NCBI GenBank assembly: GCA_023213395.1
Contig: CM041465.1
Coordinates: 70,873,741-70,937,740 of the forward strand
DNA from: Cycas panzhihuaensis
Lineage: Eukaryota > Cycadophyta
Length of the DNA: 64,000 nucleotides
Direction: 5' to 3'
Of this stretch, positions 33,380 to 45,740 are shown one piece after another. Below the pieces are notes generated by a model, which was not told the origin of the DNA, searched no databases, and worked only from the letters and a program-made list of their open reading frames with translations. Position 1 is the stretch's first letter. Every line of letters begins with the position of its first letter. The position numbers and the translations under genes are program-made.

Positions 33380-34620
33380 TGAACTGGTGGGCTTCTTAAG
33401 ATCCTCAAGTTGGGAATGAGGTCTTCATTTCCTCAACTTCTTGGTTCTCATCTTGTTCATTAAAATGATCATTTTGTGAGGAGGATATTGATGTGCCTAA
33501 GGAAGATGGTCCTTCTACCATTGTTTTGCCTTTGTCAACTGATAGTGGAGAGGATGGTTCTTCTATAATGGCTTTGTCTTTGTCAACTCTTCTATCTTCA
33601 AAGGATGGTACTAGATGTACACTCATTAGTTCAGAGTCATAACTCGTGTCCTTTAAGGCTTTATTATCAGCTCCCAATATTTAGAGTAATTTATGTCTAT
33701 CCCTCCTCCCCAAATTTTGGAATTTGAACATCATACTTGATAACATGATTATAGTGGTGTAAGGGTACTTTGGAGTCTAGTTTAAGTAATTCATCCTTTG
33801 TCTCCGTAAAAACAACATCTCTGGTAATGATGATTTTTCATTATAAAGGTATAAAAACCTTATACCCTTTCTTATCCATAGGGTATCCAACAAAGATGCC
33901 TTTAAGTGCCCTTGGATGGAGTTTATTTTGATCTATATCTAGAATGTGGGCATAGCATGTAGAGCCAAAAATTTTAAAGTAATGAATAATAAGGGCTTGT
34001 CCTGACCACTTTTTATTAGGCGTTTGTCCTTCCTTTAATGGGCTAATAGAATTGATACAATAAATAACTGTCTAGATGGCTTCGGCCCATAGTTAGGTAG
34101 GTACATTTTTGTATACCAATATAGCTCAAGCCATGTTCATGATTATCCTGTTCATGCACTTAGCAACTCCATTTTACTATGGTGTACCTGCTATTATTAT
34201 TTGATGCTTGATTCCATTGTCTCAAAGGTAGATTTCAAACTCATTTGAGGTATATTCGCCACCATTATTAGTTCGAAGATATTTGAGTTGATAACCTGAC
34301 TCTTTTTTAGTATGGGATTTGAATTCTTTCAATATATAGAAGGCTTTATCTTTCTTGTGTAGAGAATCTAGCCATACTTTTCTAATGAAATCATTAATAA
34401 AAGAGATGTAATATAACTTGTCCTTCAGTGAAGGAATGAGCATTATTTCACACAGATCAGAGTGTACTAATTGTAATGGATGGATCAATTTCTACTAACT
34501 TTTGGGAAAGGGTTATCGATGAGATTTGGCAATGATACAAGCTTCACATTTAAAGGGCTTAGAGGAGAACTTTGGAAGATTTGGAAGATTGTTAGAAAGA
34601 TCTCTGAGTCCATCAATGTA
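33380..34620 (-). pseudogene. C5 integrase and linker, broken
   Basis: The core is open at 34488-34222: HPLQLVHSDLCEIMLIPSLK, KLYYISFINDFIRKVWLDSL and LKYLRTNNGGEYTSNEFEIY. The first Asp is kept, the second is Asn (TNNGG). The C-terminal part (about 34120-33760) shows the KGIFVGYP-type block with stops. The Ser-rich linker with two KGK(A/T)xxEGPSS-like repeats lies at 33610-33500 and precedes the RT. Confidence 0.88.
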
Positions 34621-34629
34621 AACATGGCC

Positions 34630-35230
34630 CATGCAAGTATGCTAAAGATCTTCTAGTGATAACATTGGATGGGTTAAGATGGAATTAAATATAAATTCTT
34701 CATCAGCACAAGGGCTCTGGACACAATGGGCTTCAAAAGATAGAGAGCCATTTAGTAAAAAGAGTTTACCAAAGAGATGTCTAGTCAAGACCACTTAATC
34801 AGTTGGAGGGTGAATGACCCAGAGAGTCTAGTCATTTGTAGTTACACTAAATTAAATCCATGAGAGATAAGTGTGGATAAGGAGAGCAGGTTTTGTTTAA
34901 GATTGGGTGTATATAAGACATCAAGCAATGTAAAATCTTTTAATCCTAGGAGCTTCAGGTATATGTTACGAATTCCTTCAATAGGTTATTGTGATTTATC
35001 AGCCATGTGAACAACTAATTAAACATTTGAGTCAAGTTTTTGATATAGATTATGATTGCATGTCATATGTTGAGTTGATCATGTGTCCATGATCTACTAT
35101 CCTTCGATTGAAGCCACACTATTTGTAATTCTAATAAGACTTAGAATTGGTGAAGGGAATTCATAAGTGTTATATCCAAATCGAGCTTCAAAGTATCTCT
35201 TTGGTTGGTCAATGGCATTTGATGCTGAAG
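34630..35230 (-). pseudogene. C5 protease and GAG-pre-integrase, broken
   Basis: The protease site near 35105-35060 reads SRSWTHDQLNI in one frame and aligns with WIMGTGATQHM of C1, so the active site is lost. The pre-integrase segment, with a matching block to ALWHARMGH of C1, is near 34660-34600. Several stops interrupt. Confidence 0.7.
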
Positions 35231-35234
35231 ATCC

Positions 35235-36410
35235 CTCAATCTTTAAAAGTATACTTGTATAAAACCTGCACCACTAAAGGATTCTTCATAAGTTTCTTCA
35301 ACATTATGAGCTACATGTTTTGGTTGGAACTTGGCCAACTTATAAGTGGTAGTTTTGCAGTCTTTTGTAAAGTATCCTTTATGGTTACACTGATCACAAA
35401 TAATAGTTTGATTACCAGTTCCTGAAGAGGTACTGGTTTGTCCTAACTGTCTTACTCTTTGTTGAGGTGGCCCTTGGCCTTAAGACCTCTGAGTTTATAA
35501 CTAAGGGTTTGATTGACCTTGTGGATGATTTCCCATGTTTCTTCCTCTTCTTCTTGCTTAGTTATTTCCTCTACCATGAGAGGGACCTTGATTTTTTGTA
35601 TAGTAAATTTCTTCTTTCACCTCAAAAGCTGCATCTAGAAGAGATTCAAAGGCTACAAAGTTATTATTAAAGGTCTTGTCAAATTCTATGAACTTCTTAG
35701 TAAGTGTTTCGAAGTTGAGTACCTTCAATGTTCCACTAGATTGAAGACTTCCAAGTAAGTTTTTATAATAAGAGATATTTAAATATGATTAGATCAAGAA
35801 TATCCAAGTGATATATTAGGTCTTAAAATCTTTATCAATTGTATATTTTATTGGTCGAAGGAGATTTATTATCTCACGAGCTCATCCCTTATGCATTCTT
35901 AATTTATTCATTTTCAGAATAAGATGAATAAATTCTAAACATGACTTAGTATCAAAGTTCTTCTTGAGAACTTTAAGGACCTTCTAGGCTATATCATGTT
36001 GCTCTTCGTTAATCAAGTTATGTAAGGAGTGATCAGTAACCAACAGAATTCTTGCACAAATCTTTTCATCATCTATCTCCCATTGTAGTTTAGATGTAAC
36101 ATCTATAGGAGCTTTTAGGGTAGATCCACTGGATGGAGGTGTTGTAGTTGTTGCTAGTATGATGGGTGTAGGCGACAAGTGGGCTCTTCAAAGGCCTTCA
36201 TATTTTGTAATATGTTTAACTCCAATGTACCATAAATCCCAAATTTCTTTAACTTTCAATATACAGTTGACATTTTGCTTGAATTGAGATGGCATGATAA
36301 TGATGAAGTAGAAGAGATGATAGAAGTATGTGCCACTTACATGTGTGGCTAATATACCTAGCACAGTAGGGATGTAGAAATGAATGCTATGATAAGAAGA
36401 AAGCAATAAT
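35235..36410 (-). pseudogene. C5 gag, broken
   Basis: The N-terminal part has EIWDLWYIGVKHITKYEGL (about 36255-36195) and an open piece 36178-35984 rich in Thr/Pro (MSPTPIILATTTTPPSSGST). KLQWEIDDEKICARILLVTD and the AW-type block follow. The central part matches C1 (KKFIEFDKTF, about 35700). The knuckle at about 35405-35360 reads CDQCNHKGYFTKDC: three Cys are kept and His is Tyr. Few frame changes occur here. Confidence 0.87.
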
Positions 36411-38228
36411 TAAGTATTTTTCAACAACTATAAAAAATAAGTATAAACAATGATACAAGAATGAGGCCTAATGTAGAGCTGGCAAAGAGTGGTGATGTGT
36501 CATACCACTAACCTCTAACTTATATCCAAATGTAGGTGAGGTTTCAATACCTAAGTCTTCTAGTATATGATTAGGGCCTTCATCCACGATATCTGCACCT
36601 ATACTTGGTGATGAAATCTGAGTCACAGTGGAGCTTAGGCACTCCCAATCCTCACTTAGTTCACTAGTGAGTAGCTATATACCTTATGAGGAGTCAAACG
36701 GTACATATATATCCCATAGTTATGACAGATATTAGACTGAGTTAATTTTAATATTGCATTAAGATTTTTAGTTTTCTTGGGTGTTTATCAAGATTATCCT
36801 TAATTGGAGGCTGTAGGTATGGCTAACCTGTCCCTCCACCATGATTTCGGTTAAGACCAGACCTAGTATGAAACTCACACCTCCCTTAGGGCCTAGATTT
36901 CAGTTAATCGTGGTATATTTCAACCAAGGCGAGTGTGCACACAAGTCAAGAACTGTCGGTGTAAATCATACAGATGAGATTCCTATTAGGAATAATGTAA
37001 GTTATTTTCAAATAACTAAAAACTGAAATAGAAAGTTGCCAAATGTGCTTGCTTACTTTTCATGTTTGCTTTGAAGTTATTGTTGCTTTTGTGATGCTTT
37101 ATGCTATGTGTGCAAATAAAAAAAACATACTAGATTTAGCAGGAGAACCGGATGTTGCTTTCGATCCAAGGCTTCCCTTGCTTTAGTACAATGTTTCCAA
37201 ATATGTTTTTAAAAATTTTAATATAAAATCCATAATGGGATAAAAGGAGGATCAACTTACCACTAAAATATTGATTTTTCTAAATTTATATGCATGCCAT
37301 GTTGCCCTATTTTATGATTTTTTTCATAAAATTTATAAATAATGATAAATAGGTAAATTTTTCTAAAAATTACAAATATAAAGGCCTAAATAATAAAATT
37401 TAAATTTATATCAGAAGGAAAAAATGTTCAAAATATTATTTTTGATAGATTAGTGAAGTCATATTTCTAAAAAGGCATAAAAATTTTTTGTCCAAAAAAA
37501 ACACAAAAGCATAATCCTGTCAGATCCACTATCTCAGAATCTAAACTTCAATATTTTAAAAGTTAAATTTTAACACATACATCAACTTTCCTTTCTACAC
37601 CATCTCTAAAGTAAGCAAAAAATTATCTGAAATTCCCTCGTAATGTCCTTTGTGGGGTTGAGTAGGCAAATTCAGCATCCGTGAGAAAACTACATAGATC
37701 TCACTAACCAATGGATGAAATTTGATGAGATTTATCTTAAAATGATCCTAAGATATAAATATACTAGATCTCTCAATAAAATTTTAAAAATTTTAGCTTA
37801 TAATTAAAGGATTTCATTAGGAAAAGTGACTTAAGTTACTTATTTATAAATTTCACCCTTTTGTCTTAGCTAAAACTCACTGTTGCAGGCTAAATCTAAA
37901 GTTTCTCTAGAAGAAAAAAATGATCCTCTAGTCAAGGTGACCTTGCATGCCAAATTTTATCAAAATTTGAGATGGTCAATTTTTTAATGAAATTTTAGGC
38001 CTTTAATGCTTATGGGGCTGATCTAGCAGTTGAACGGCTTTAAAAACATATATTCTTCACCTCTGAAAATTTTTACACATAGAGAAAATAGCAACATACA
38101 AAATACTATAATTTTAAGCTCTTAAAATGTTGAAAATGATGAATTCACTCTCAATACTTTACATTGAAGGTGAAGGAGAGGAAAAATGACTCCATACAAG
38201 TAGAATGGAGTGAATAGATCCCCTTATA
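36411..38228 (-). other. C5 long leader
   Basis: About 1.8 kb between primer site and gag holds no protein domain. The part at about 36480-36720 matches the C6 leader at about 44080-44390, including a block around AAATGTAGGTG on the plus strand. The 61-codon open frame at 36841-37026 is not supported by C6. Confidence 0.7.
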
Positions 38229-38240
38229 GCTTTGATACCA
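38229..38240 (-). promoter_or_regulatory. C5 primer binding site
   Basis: GCTTTGATACCA on the plus strand is TGGTATCAAAGC on the coding strand, two bases from the 5' LTR. Confidence 0.95.
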
Positions 38241-38242
38241 CA

Positions 38243-38553
38243 TGAAGGAATGATGGATCTAGGGAATAAATCACTCACATACATATAATGACAATGGAGA
38301 ATGAAAAAGAGATGAAATAAGATATTATAGCAAGCTTGGAGGTGAGAATAAATAATAACTCCCTCATTGAGATTTTGCCTTTTATTATTAAGGGTGAGCA
38401 TTAGGGTTAGGATTTTCCTACCTAATGACATTAACCTGAAATTACATCTAAATACAAATAAAGTGCATTTCACTAAGAGACTAATGCTAATAATATATCC
38501 TAAGGTTACACAATTAATCTACATAAATGACCTTGATACATTAACCTCTTTCA
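38243..38553 (-). repeat. C5 5' LTR
   Basis: TGAAGGAATGATGG to TAACCTCTTTCA, 311 bp, matching 30956-31266. ATCTT follows at 38554. Confidence 0.95.
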
Positions 38554-38558
38554 ATCTT

Positions 38559-40165
38559 AAGACTATTAAAGAAATAAAAGAATATGTGTTCAAATATGAA
38601 ACAAGGTCTCAAAAATATCAATCACTGATATATTCTATTAAGTCCAATACATATGAAGAAGAAAACTAGTACTGATAATGAAAAATAATAATAGATATTG
38701 AAATAGTAGTAATTACAAAAAATAAAACCTGGGAACTAGTTGAACCCCCTAAAAACAAACCTATTGTGAATTGTAAATAAGTATATAAAATAAAAGAAAA
38801 GTTAATTTAGAAAATAAAGAAGTATAAAGTAAGACTTATTGCAAAAGGTTATATATAAATAGTCAGGATAGACTACAAAGAAACATTCTCACCAATGGTC
38901 AAATTAAACATTGTGAGAATAATAATGATATTAGTTTCTTAATAACGATGGAAAATATATTATCTTGATGTAAAAAGTATTTTCTTAAATGGAGAACTTC
39001 AACAATAAGCATACATGGATCAACCTAAAGGTTACATGAAATCCAGACAGGAAAATCTAGTATGCAAGCTAGTGAAAGCTATGTATGGATTTAAATAAGT
39101 ATTAAGATCTTGGTACATAAAATTAGATAAATATCTCATTTAGAACAACTTCCACAGGTGTGAATCTTATCTAAGCTTGTATGTGCAATTTAACAAAGGT
39201 CTAATTTCAGTCATAGTAGTATATGTAGATGATATGCTACTCATAAGAAGTAATACAAACTTAATTACTTCCATCAAAGAATAGTTAGAAAAGTCTTTGA
39301 AATGACTAATCTTAGAATACTACACTACTATCTTAGAATTGAGGTAACATAATTAAAATACTTTGTTATCTTGTACCAATCAAAATACATTAAGAATATA
39401 TTAAAAAAATTCAACATGAAAAATTACAATAGCTCTACCACACTTATAGAGATAGGTTATACTTTAAATCTTGATACAGAAGGATAAGTAGTTAATGTAA
39501 TGATATATAAACAATTGGTTGGAACTTTGATTTATCTCATTATCACTAGAATTAGCATCTTCTTTTAGTTAGAGTAATTTCTATATTTATGGAAGAACTA
39601 AAAATATCACATTGGAATGCTGTAAAAAGAATCATAAGATACTTGAAAGGAATAATAAATCTAGGTTTTGAGTTATACAAAAGTAGTGACATACAATTGA
39701 TAGGTTTTAGTGATTTTGATTAGGTAGGAAATAAAGTAAATAGAAAAACCACATCAAGTTATTACTTCTACTTAGGATCAACAACGATATCCTAGAGCAA
39801 TAAAAACTAGCACATAGTAGTCTTATTATCCACAAATGCAAAATACAAGTCAGTAATGAGTGTAACCTATGAAGCAATCTAGATTAGCCAATTATTGAAA
39901 GACCTGGGTTAAGAATAGAAGTCAACTACTTTACTATTTTGTAACAATCAAAGCATAATCAAGATGACTAAGAATCTTATATTTCATGCAAGGACAAAGC
40001 ATATAGAAGTTCATCATCATTTTATAAGAAAAAAATTCAAAGCAAGGAAATCAAACTACTACATTGTCCTTATAAAGAGTAGACTGTTGATAATTTTATA
40101 GAACTATTAAGTAAAGAGAAGTTTCAATTTTTTAGAAATAGGCTAAGAGTTAAATAGATAAAATA
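38559..40165 (+). pseudogene. C4 reverse transcriptase and RNase H, broken
   Basis: Right of C5 the C4 frame resumes. RT blocks are TWELVEPPKNKPIVNCK (about 38728-38778), KVRLIAKGYI, RIDYKETFSPMVKLN (about 38866-38910), YLDVKSIFLNGELQQ (38960-39004) and MDQPKGYMKS. The catalytic box VVYVDDMLLI (about 39214-39245) is intact. After a frame change come the LGTLIYL-like and RNase H blocks, with KMTKNLIFHARTKHIEVHHH-like sequence near 39960-40020. The polypurine tract AAGAGAGGG is at 40168-40176. Confidence 0.9.
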
Positions 40166-40167
40166 TT

Positions 40168-40176
40168 AAGAGAGGG
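40168..40176 (+). promoter_or_regulatory. C4 polypurine tract
   Basis: AAGAGAGGG directly before the 3' LTR. Confidence 0.75.
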
Positions 40177-40361
40177 TATTAAAGGCAATGTTTTATCTAG
40201 GCCTTTTAATACCACTCCATAATGTACTATTGAAGTTCATGTGTCTCATCTGGCAATAAGTGGTAGATATACATTAAGTCTTGCCTAAGTCCTATACTCA
40301 TTGTATCATATTTATAGAGGGTTCATCCTCATTAATAGACATTAATTTAAGACCTTTTATA
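40177..40361 (+). repeat. C4 3' LTR
   Basis: 185 bp matching 27606-27790; starts TATTAAAGGCAATG, where the usual TG has become TA. TATGA follows. Confidence 0.92.
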
Positions 40362-40366
40362 TATGA

Positions 40367-41345
40367 ATCCTTCTAATTAAAATTGTGGTTATATATAAAT
40401 TCAATTCCATATTATATACTCCTTCAAGTATCTAATGAACATTTTTATAGTTTTTTAGTGACTTTATTTTAGTGCTTCCATAAACCTAGATACCATTCCA
40501 ATTACAAATGAAATGTGAGGTCTAGTAATAATCAGGTGTTAGACTACCTACCAATTATCTATATAACATCAAATCAATATTTGCTCTACCATATTCAATT
40601 GTTAAATTAAAACCTATCTTTATAGGGGTAGGTACATGCTTGTAATGAACCATTCTAAATTTATTTAAAAATTTCCAAGTATATTTTGCCTATAAATAAA
40701 GATATATTTAGGCTTTTACCATATTTTTACTCCAAGAAAGTAATGTAGAACTCTCAAATCCATCATCTAGAAGAATAACCTAGGTTTATAATTAGGTTTG
40801 ATATTATATTGATGTCATTACTTGTAATCAATAAGTCATCAATGTACAACACCATATGTATTACTTTATTATTTAATACTTTAATGTATAGGTTTGAGTT
40901 AATTAGAGATCTCTTAAACATATTTTTGGGAAAGCATTGATCAGTCTTTTTATACCAAAAATTCGGGCCTATTTTAGGTCATATAAAGCCTTTTTGAGTC
41001 ATCATACGAAGTGCTCTTGACTATTTTCTAAAAAATGATGTGACTATTTTATGTAGAATTCTTTTATCAAGTCCTCATTTAGAAATAAGCATTTCACATC
41101 TATTTCATAAAGCTACTATTGAATTATACATTCATTGTTACAATGAGATGAATAATATTTAACTTTATAATAAGGGTGAATGTTTCTTAGTAATCAATCC
41201 CTTCTTTCTAATTGATGCTTTCTGCTAAAAGCCTTGCCTTGAATTTGTCTATAAATCCATTTGATTTATACTTAGTTCTATAGATCCATTTACAACCAAT
41301 TGCATGCTTTGTAGTAGGAAATTCAACTAAAACTCATATGTGGTT
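40367..41345 (-). pseudogene. C7 reverse transcriptase and start of RNase H, broken
   Basis: Minus-strand blocks are IYRTKYKSNGFIDKFKARLL (about 41287-41228), EGIDY (about 41207) and after a frame change the catalytic box VLYIDDLLI (about 40850-40824) with both Asp. Then PRLFFQMMDLRVLHYFLGVK (about 40785-40700), IGMVSRFME and IKMFIRYLKEY (about 40460-40425). The RNase H is cut by C4 right after LEGFI. Confidence 0.88.
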
Positions 41346-41599
41346 CTTCTTGATAGCTTGGATCAATATCTATAATGTTATTCTACTACTATTCTTTAAC
41401 TGCTTCTTTAATCATAGAAGGCTTATCAACATCTAATACAAATGTCATTAGAGCAATATTTCCCTAATTAGAAGGTTGCATCTTTGATATTTACTTTTCC
41501 TTTGACTGAGGTAATGACTTTTAACATTCTCCATAGTTTTTTAGTACCATTGATAAAGCTTTTTCTTTGAAAATGAATATAAAGGTATGATAAGTTTCT

Positions 41600-42304
41600 C
41601 TAAATTTAGATATTGTGTAGGTTTAGATTCTAAAAACTAGAAGGATTCTAATTTTATTATTGTACTAATGTCAAATAGCTCAAATTCACATTGATTAATA
41701 TCACTTGAAGAATTATATGGCAGCTCCTCAATGTACTCTTTAACTTTAATTGAACCCATATATTTATTATCATCCTTACTAAAGATAAGATCACAAGTTA
41801 TATATATCTTCTTAGTCAATGAATCATAAATTTGGTAAGCTTTACTTTCTTCAGAGTATCCCAATAGGATGCACTTAGTTTATTTATCATTTAGCTTTAA
41901 TTAATTTTCTTTTAGGATATGCATATATATTATATACTAAAAAACTCTCAAATGATAAATAACCAACTTCTTATTTTGCCAAGCCTCCTTAAGTATTTGC
42001 TATTAATAGCCTTTATAGTACTTTTGCTCACAAAATATATAATTATGTTCATAACTTTAACCTATAAGAATCTTGATACATCCTTTCCTTTTATCATTGC
42101 TTTATCTTTTTTAACCAAATTTCTATTCATTCACTTAGCAACTCCATTTTATTGAGGTATGTAAGCAATAGTAAATTGTCTTCTAATTCATGTTCTTTAT
42201 ATGAATAATTAAATTTATTTAAAATATATTTACTACTATTATTAGTACACAAGATCTTGATTTTATATCCACTTTCATTCTTTACTAACTTCTTAAATTA
42301 TTTA
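41600..42304 (-). pseudogene. C7 integrase, second part
   Basis: From 42304 down the frame shows ESGYKIKILCTNN, the second DDE block with its Asp replaced by Asn, then the NRNLVKKDKAM region. The C-terminal part is open for 75 codons at 41864-41637: MGYSEESKAYQIYDSLTKKI, typical of the end of copia integrase. C6 separates it from the first part. Confidence 0.87.
42300..42304. repeat. Left target-site copy of C6 (ATTTA)
   Basis: ATTTA before the C6 5' LTR; the same five bases follow the 3' LTR at 49889-49893. Confidence 0.92.
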
Positions 42305-42615
42305 TGAAAGAAATTAATGTATCAAGGTCATTTATGTAGATTAATTAAGTGACCTTAGGGTATATTGTTAGCATTAGTTTCTAAGTAAACTGCACTTTAT
42401 GTACATTTTAATATATTTTCAAGTTTATATCACTAAGTAGAAAAATTCTAACCCTAATGCTCACCCTCAAGAATAAAAGGTCAAATCTTAAAGAGGGAGT
42501 CATTATTCATTTTTACCTAAGCTTTGCTCTCATATTTTGTTTCCATCTCTTCTTCATTCTCCATTACAATTGTGTATATGCGAGTAATTTATTCCTTAGA
42601 TATATCATTCCTTCA
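42305..42615 (+). repeat. C6 5' LTR
   Basis: TGAAAGAAATTAATG to ATCATTCCTTCA, 311 bp, matching the 3' copy and the C5 LTRs. Confidence 0.93.
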
Positions 42616-42617
42616 TA

Positions 42618-42629
42618 TAGTATTATAGT
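42618..42629 (+). promoter_or_regulatory. C6 primer binding site, decayed
   Basis: TAGTATTATAGT occupies the position of the C5 site TGGTATCAAAGC, with substitutions that would weaken tRNA pairing. Confidence 0.7.
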
Positions 42630-44555
42630 TAAAAAGGGATCTATTCACTCCATTCCACTTGCATGGAGTCATTTTACCTCTCTTTCATCTTTAATATGAA
42701 ATATTAAGAGTGCACTTATTATTTTTAAACTTTAAATTTTTTTTTTATCATGCAAAGCTTGTATTTCATTTACAACATATTTTAGTATAATTTATTTATT
42801 TGTAGGTGCATTGAGGATCAAAACTGTTTGTCGAAAGAAGGTTTCTTAGTTTTAGGCTTTTGAAAAAAATTAGTTTTTTATTAATCTTTGTAGCTAATTT
42901 TAAATTTTATTAAGGGATATCCTATTAAGTTTTTATTATAAATCAAATTTTGGTCATATAATCTATGTTGTAAAGCTATAGGGTAAATTTTTAGTTAATT
43001 GTAAGTGATAAAAAATAGCTGAAACCATTTGGAAAAAGGCTGTTTAGCCCTACAATAGGTAAAAATATAAAGTTATCAATTTTTACTTAACATTTGTAGG
43101 GAGGTATTCCCAAGTAAGATAACATTTTTATCTTCTGCACCATCTCTAAATTTACCTTGATTGACCTCAAAAAGTAGAAGTTTAGTCAATTCTAATTTGA
43201 CTATTTTTTTAAGTTATTTTCTCAAATTTTTATTGCATATCAAAATTTCTTAAGGGATTTAGTAGATCTAGTCTCAAGGAATCCAATAAATCAAGTTTTA
43301 TTAGATTTGATATACCATGGAGAGAGATTTCTTTAAAATTTAGATTTCTAGCAAGGAAAGTTTTATAAGAGTTTTGGGCTATTTCTGCTCATTTTTAGAA
43401 GTTTCACCAGAAGACTTTTTGACTAACCATTATGAGATCTATCATCTAAGAGAATGAAGTTTCGAGTTTAAAATATTTTAGTCATTTCATATAGTTGTAT
43501 GACCATATAGAAGGTTTTGAAAGAACATTAAGATTTCTCTCACTTTTCCTAATACTTTATCTTTTAGTTAAAATTTAAGCTTAGAAGTAAATTTTTAAGT
43601 TTTTTGCTTTTTCCCTTTTCTTAACAAAAAAGAAGGGGTTTTTTAAATAACAAAAGTAAAGAAAAAACTAATTGTAATAGTAAAAATACCTAGATCATAG
43701 TAAAATCTAGTGTTTATACTTAATATCTTTACATGTTTATTCATGTATATGTATATTAATAGATAAAAACAATATAAAGGAGGCATAAAAGTAAGTATTA
43801 ACACATTAGTAATTCATTTCAACAATATAAACACAAACATATTTTCATATTCCTTAAAATGAACCTATTATATTTGACTTATAATGTCAGTTTTTGACTT
43901 GTGCGCATATCTATCTTGGTTGAAATAGACTATAGTTGGCTAAAATTTGGGCTCTAAGAGAGGTGTAAGTTTTATACTAGATCTGGTTTTAACCAGAATA
44001 CTAGTGGAGTGATAGGTTAGCTATACCTGAGCTCCTTTTAGGGATTATCATGATAACTAATCGAGACAACTAAAACCTTAATACAAGATTAAAATCAACA
44101 TGGTCTAATATCTATCATAGCTATGAGATATGCACATGCTATTTGACTCTTTGGAGGGGGTATATAGTTACTCACTGATGAACTAGATGAGTACTAAGAG
44201 TGCTTGGGCTCTACTATGACTTAGATTTTATCACCAAATGTAGGTGTAAATATCATAGGTGAAGGCCCTAATCATATACTAGAAGCCTTAGGCATTGAAA
44301 CCTCACTTAAATTAGATATAAATTAGAGGTTAGTGGAATGACATATCACCCCTCTTTGCTAGCTCTATATTAAGTCTCATTCTCGCATTATTACTTATGC
44401 TTATTCTTTATAGTTATTAAAAAATACTTAAGCATTGCTTACCTCCTCATCATAGTATTCATTTCTATATCCCTTTTGCATTAGGTGTACTAGCCACACA
44501 TGTTAGTGGCATATACTTCTATAATCTCTTCTACTTCTTTATCATCACCATATCA
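42630..44555 (+). other. C6 long leader
   Basis: About 1.9 kb without protein domain. The part near 43880-44390 matches the leader of C5 in inverse orientation on the plus strand. No upstream frame is shared. Confidence 0.7.
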
Positions 44556-45740
44556 TCCCAATTCAAGAAGAATATCAACTGTATATTGAAAGACAAAGAA
44601 AATTAAGATTTGTGGTACATTAAAATAAAAAATGTTACAAAGTATGAAGGCCTTTGGAGAGTCCACTTACAACCTACACCTATTATCCTTGCAACAACTA
44701 TAATACTTGCTTCTAATAAAACTACTCCAACAACTCCTATGGATATCACAACTAAACTACAATGGGAGATATATGATGAAAAGATTTATGTAGGAATTTT
44801 ATTAGTTACTAATAATTCCTTACACAACTTAATTGACAAAGAGCAACATCATATAGCCTGGAAGATCCTTGAAGTTCTCAAGAAGTACTTTGATATCAAG
44901 TTAGACTTAAAATTTATTTATCTTGTTCTAAAAATGAACAAATAAAAAATGCAAAAGGGACGAGGTCAAGAGATAATAAGTCTTCTTTAACTAATAAAAC
45001 AGGTAATTGACAATATTTTTAAGACCCAATGAATCACTTGGATATTCTTAATCTAATTATGTCTACATATCCCTGATTACAAAAACATACTTAGGAGTCT
45101 TTAATCTAGTGGAATATTAAAGACACTCAACTTTAAAGTACTTTCCAAGAAGTTTATAGAATTTGACAAGACCTTTGATACTAACTTTATAACCTCTAAC
45201 TCTCTTCTAGATGTAACCTTTAAGATGAAAGAAGAAGCTTACTATATAAAGAATCAAGGTCTCTCTCGTGATAGAGGAAACAACCAAGTAAGAGGAAGAG
45301 AAAGAAATATAGGAAATTGTCTACAAGGTGAATCAAACCCTTAGTCATAGCCTCAATAATCTCAAGGCCAAGGGCCACCTTAATGAAAAATAAGATAGTT
45401 ATTCTAAACTAGTACCTCTTTAAGGATTGGTAATTAAACTATTATATGTGGTCAATTTAACCATAAAGAGAATTTTACAAAATATTGTAGAACTACTACT
45501 TATAAGTTTGCTAAGTTCCAACCGAAATATGGAGCTCATAATGTTGAAAAAACTTGTGAAAACTTATTTCGTGGTATAGGTTTTACTCAAGCTTACATTC
45601 AAAGAATTAAGGAATCTTTAGCATCAAATGCTATTGACCAATCATAGAGATACTTTGAAGATCGATGTGGATATATTATTTATGAATTCCTTTCACTAAT
45701 GCCAAACCCTATTAGAATTGTAAATAATATTACTTTAATT
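44556..45740 (+). pseudogene. C6 gag, broken
   Basis: The open part 44610-44945 begins MWYIKIKNVTKYEGLWRVHL, then a Thr/Pro-rich linker and KLQWEIYDEKIYVGILLVTN, and ends with WKILEVLKKYFDIKLDLKF. The region parallels C5 gag and supplies the N-terminal part missing in C1. The knuckle near 45450-45490 reads CGQFNHKENFTKYC, with one Cys replaced by Phe. Stops and frame changes follow. Confidence 0.87.

Larger units (their letters stand above)
30956..38553 (-). mobile_element. C5: decayed Ty1/copia element, family A, full length
   Basis: Two 311-bp LTRs, exact ATCTT target-site repeats, an intact primer site and a polypurine tract define a 7.6-kb element. Its long leader, gag, protease, integrase, RT, RNase H and 3' UTR are collinear with C6 and, where present, C1. 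It is inserted in C4 in the opposite direction. The RT catalytic box is intact. It is the best reference copy of family A here. Confidence 0.97.
27606..40361 (+). mobile_element. C4: decayed Ty1/copia element, family C, split by C5
   Basis: Two 185-bp LTRs bound the element and the 5-bp repeat TATGA flanks it at 27601-27605 and 40362-40366. Without C5 it is about 5.2 kb, normal for a copia element. It holds leader, gag, protease remnant, integrase, RT and RNase H. It sits inside the RNase H of C7 on the opposite strand. Confidence 0.95.

Noticed and set aside
36841-37026. 61-codon open frame in the C5 leader
   Set aside because: Not kept in the matching leader of C6.
27606-40361. A single 12.8-kb giant copia element
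   Set aside because: The middle 7.6 kb has its own LTRs, primer site and ATCTT repeats, so it is a separate element, C5.
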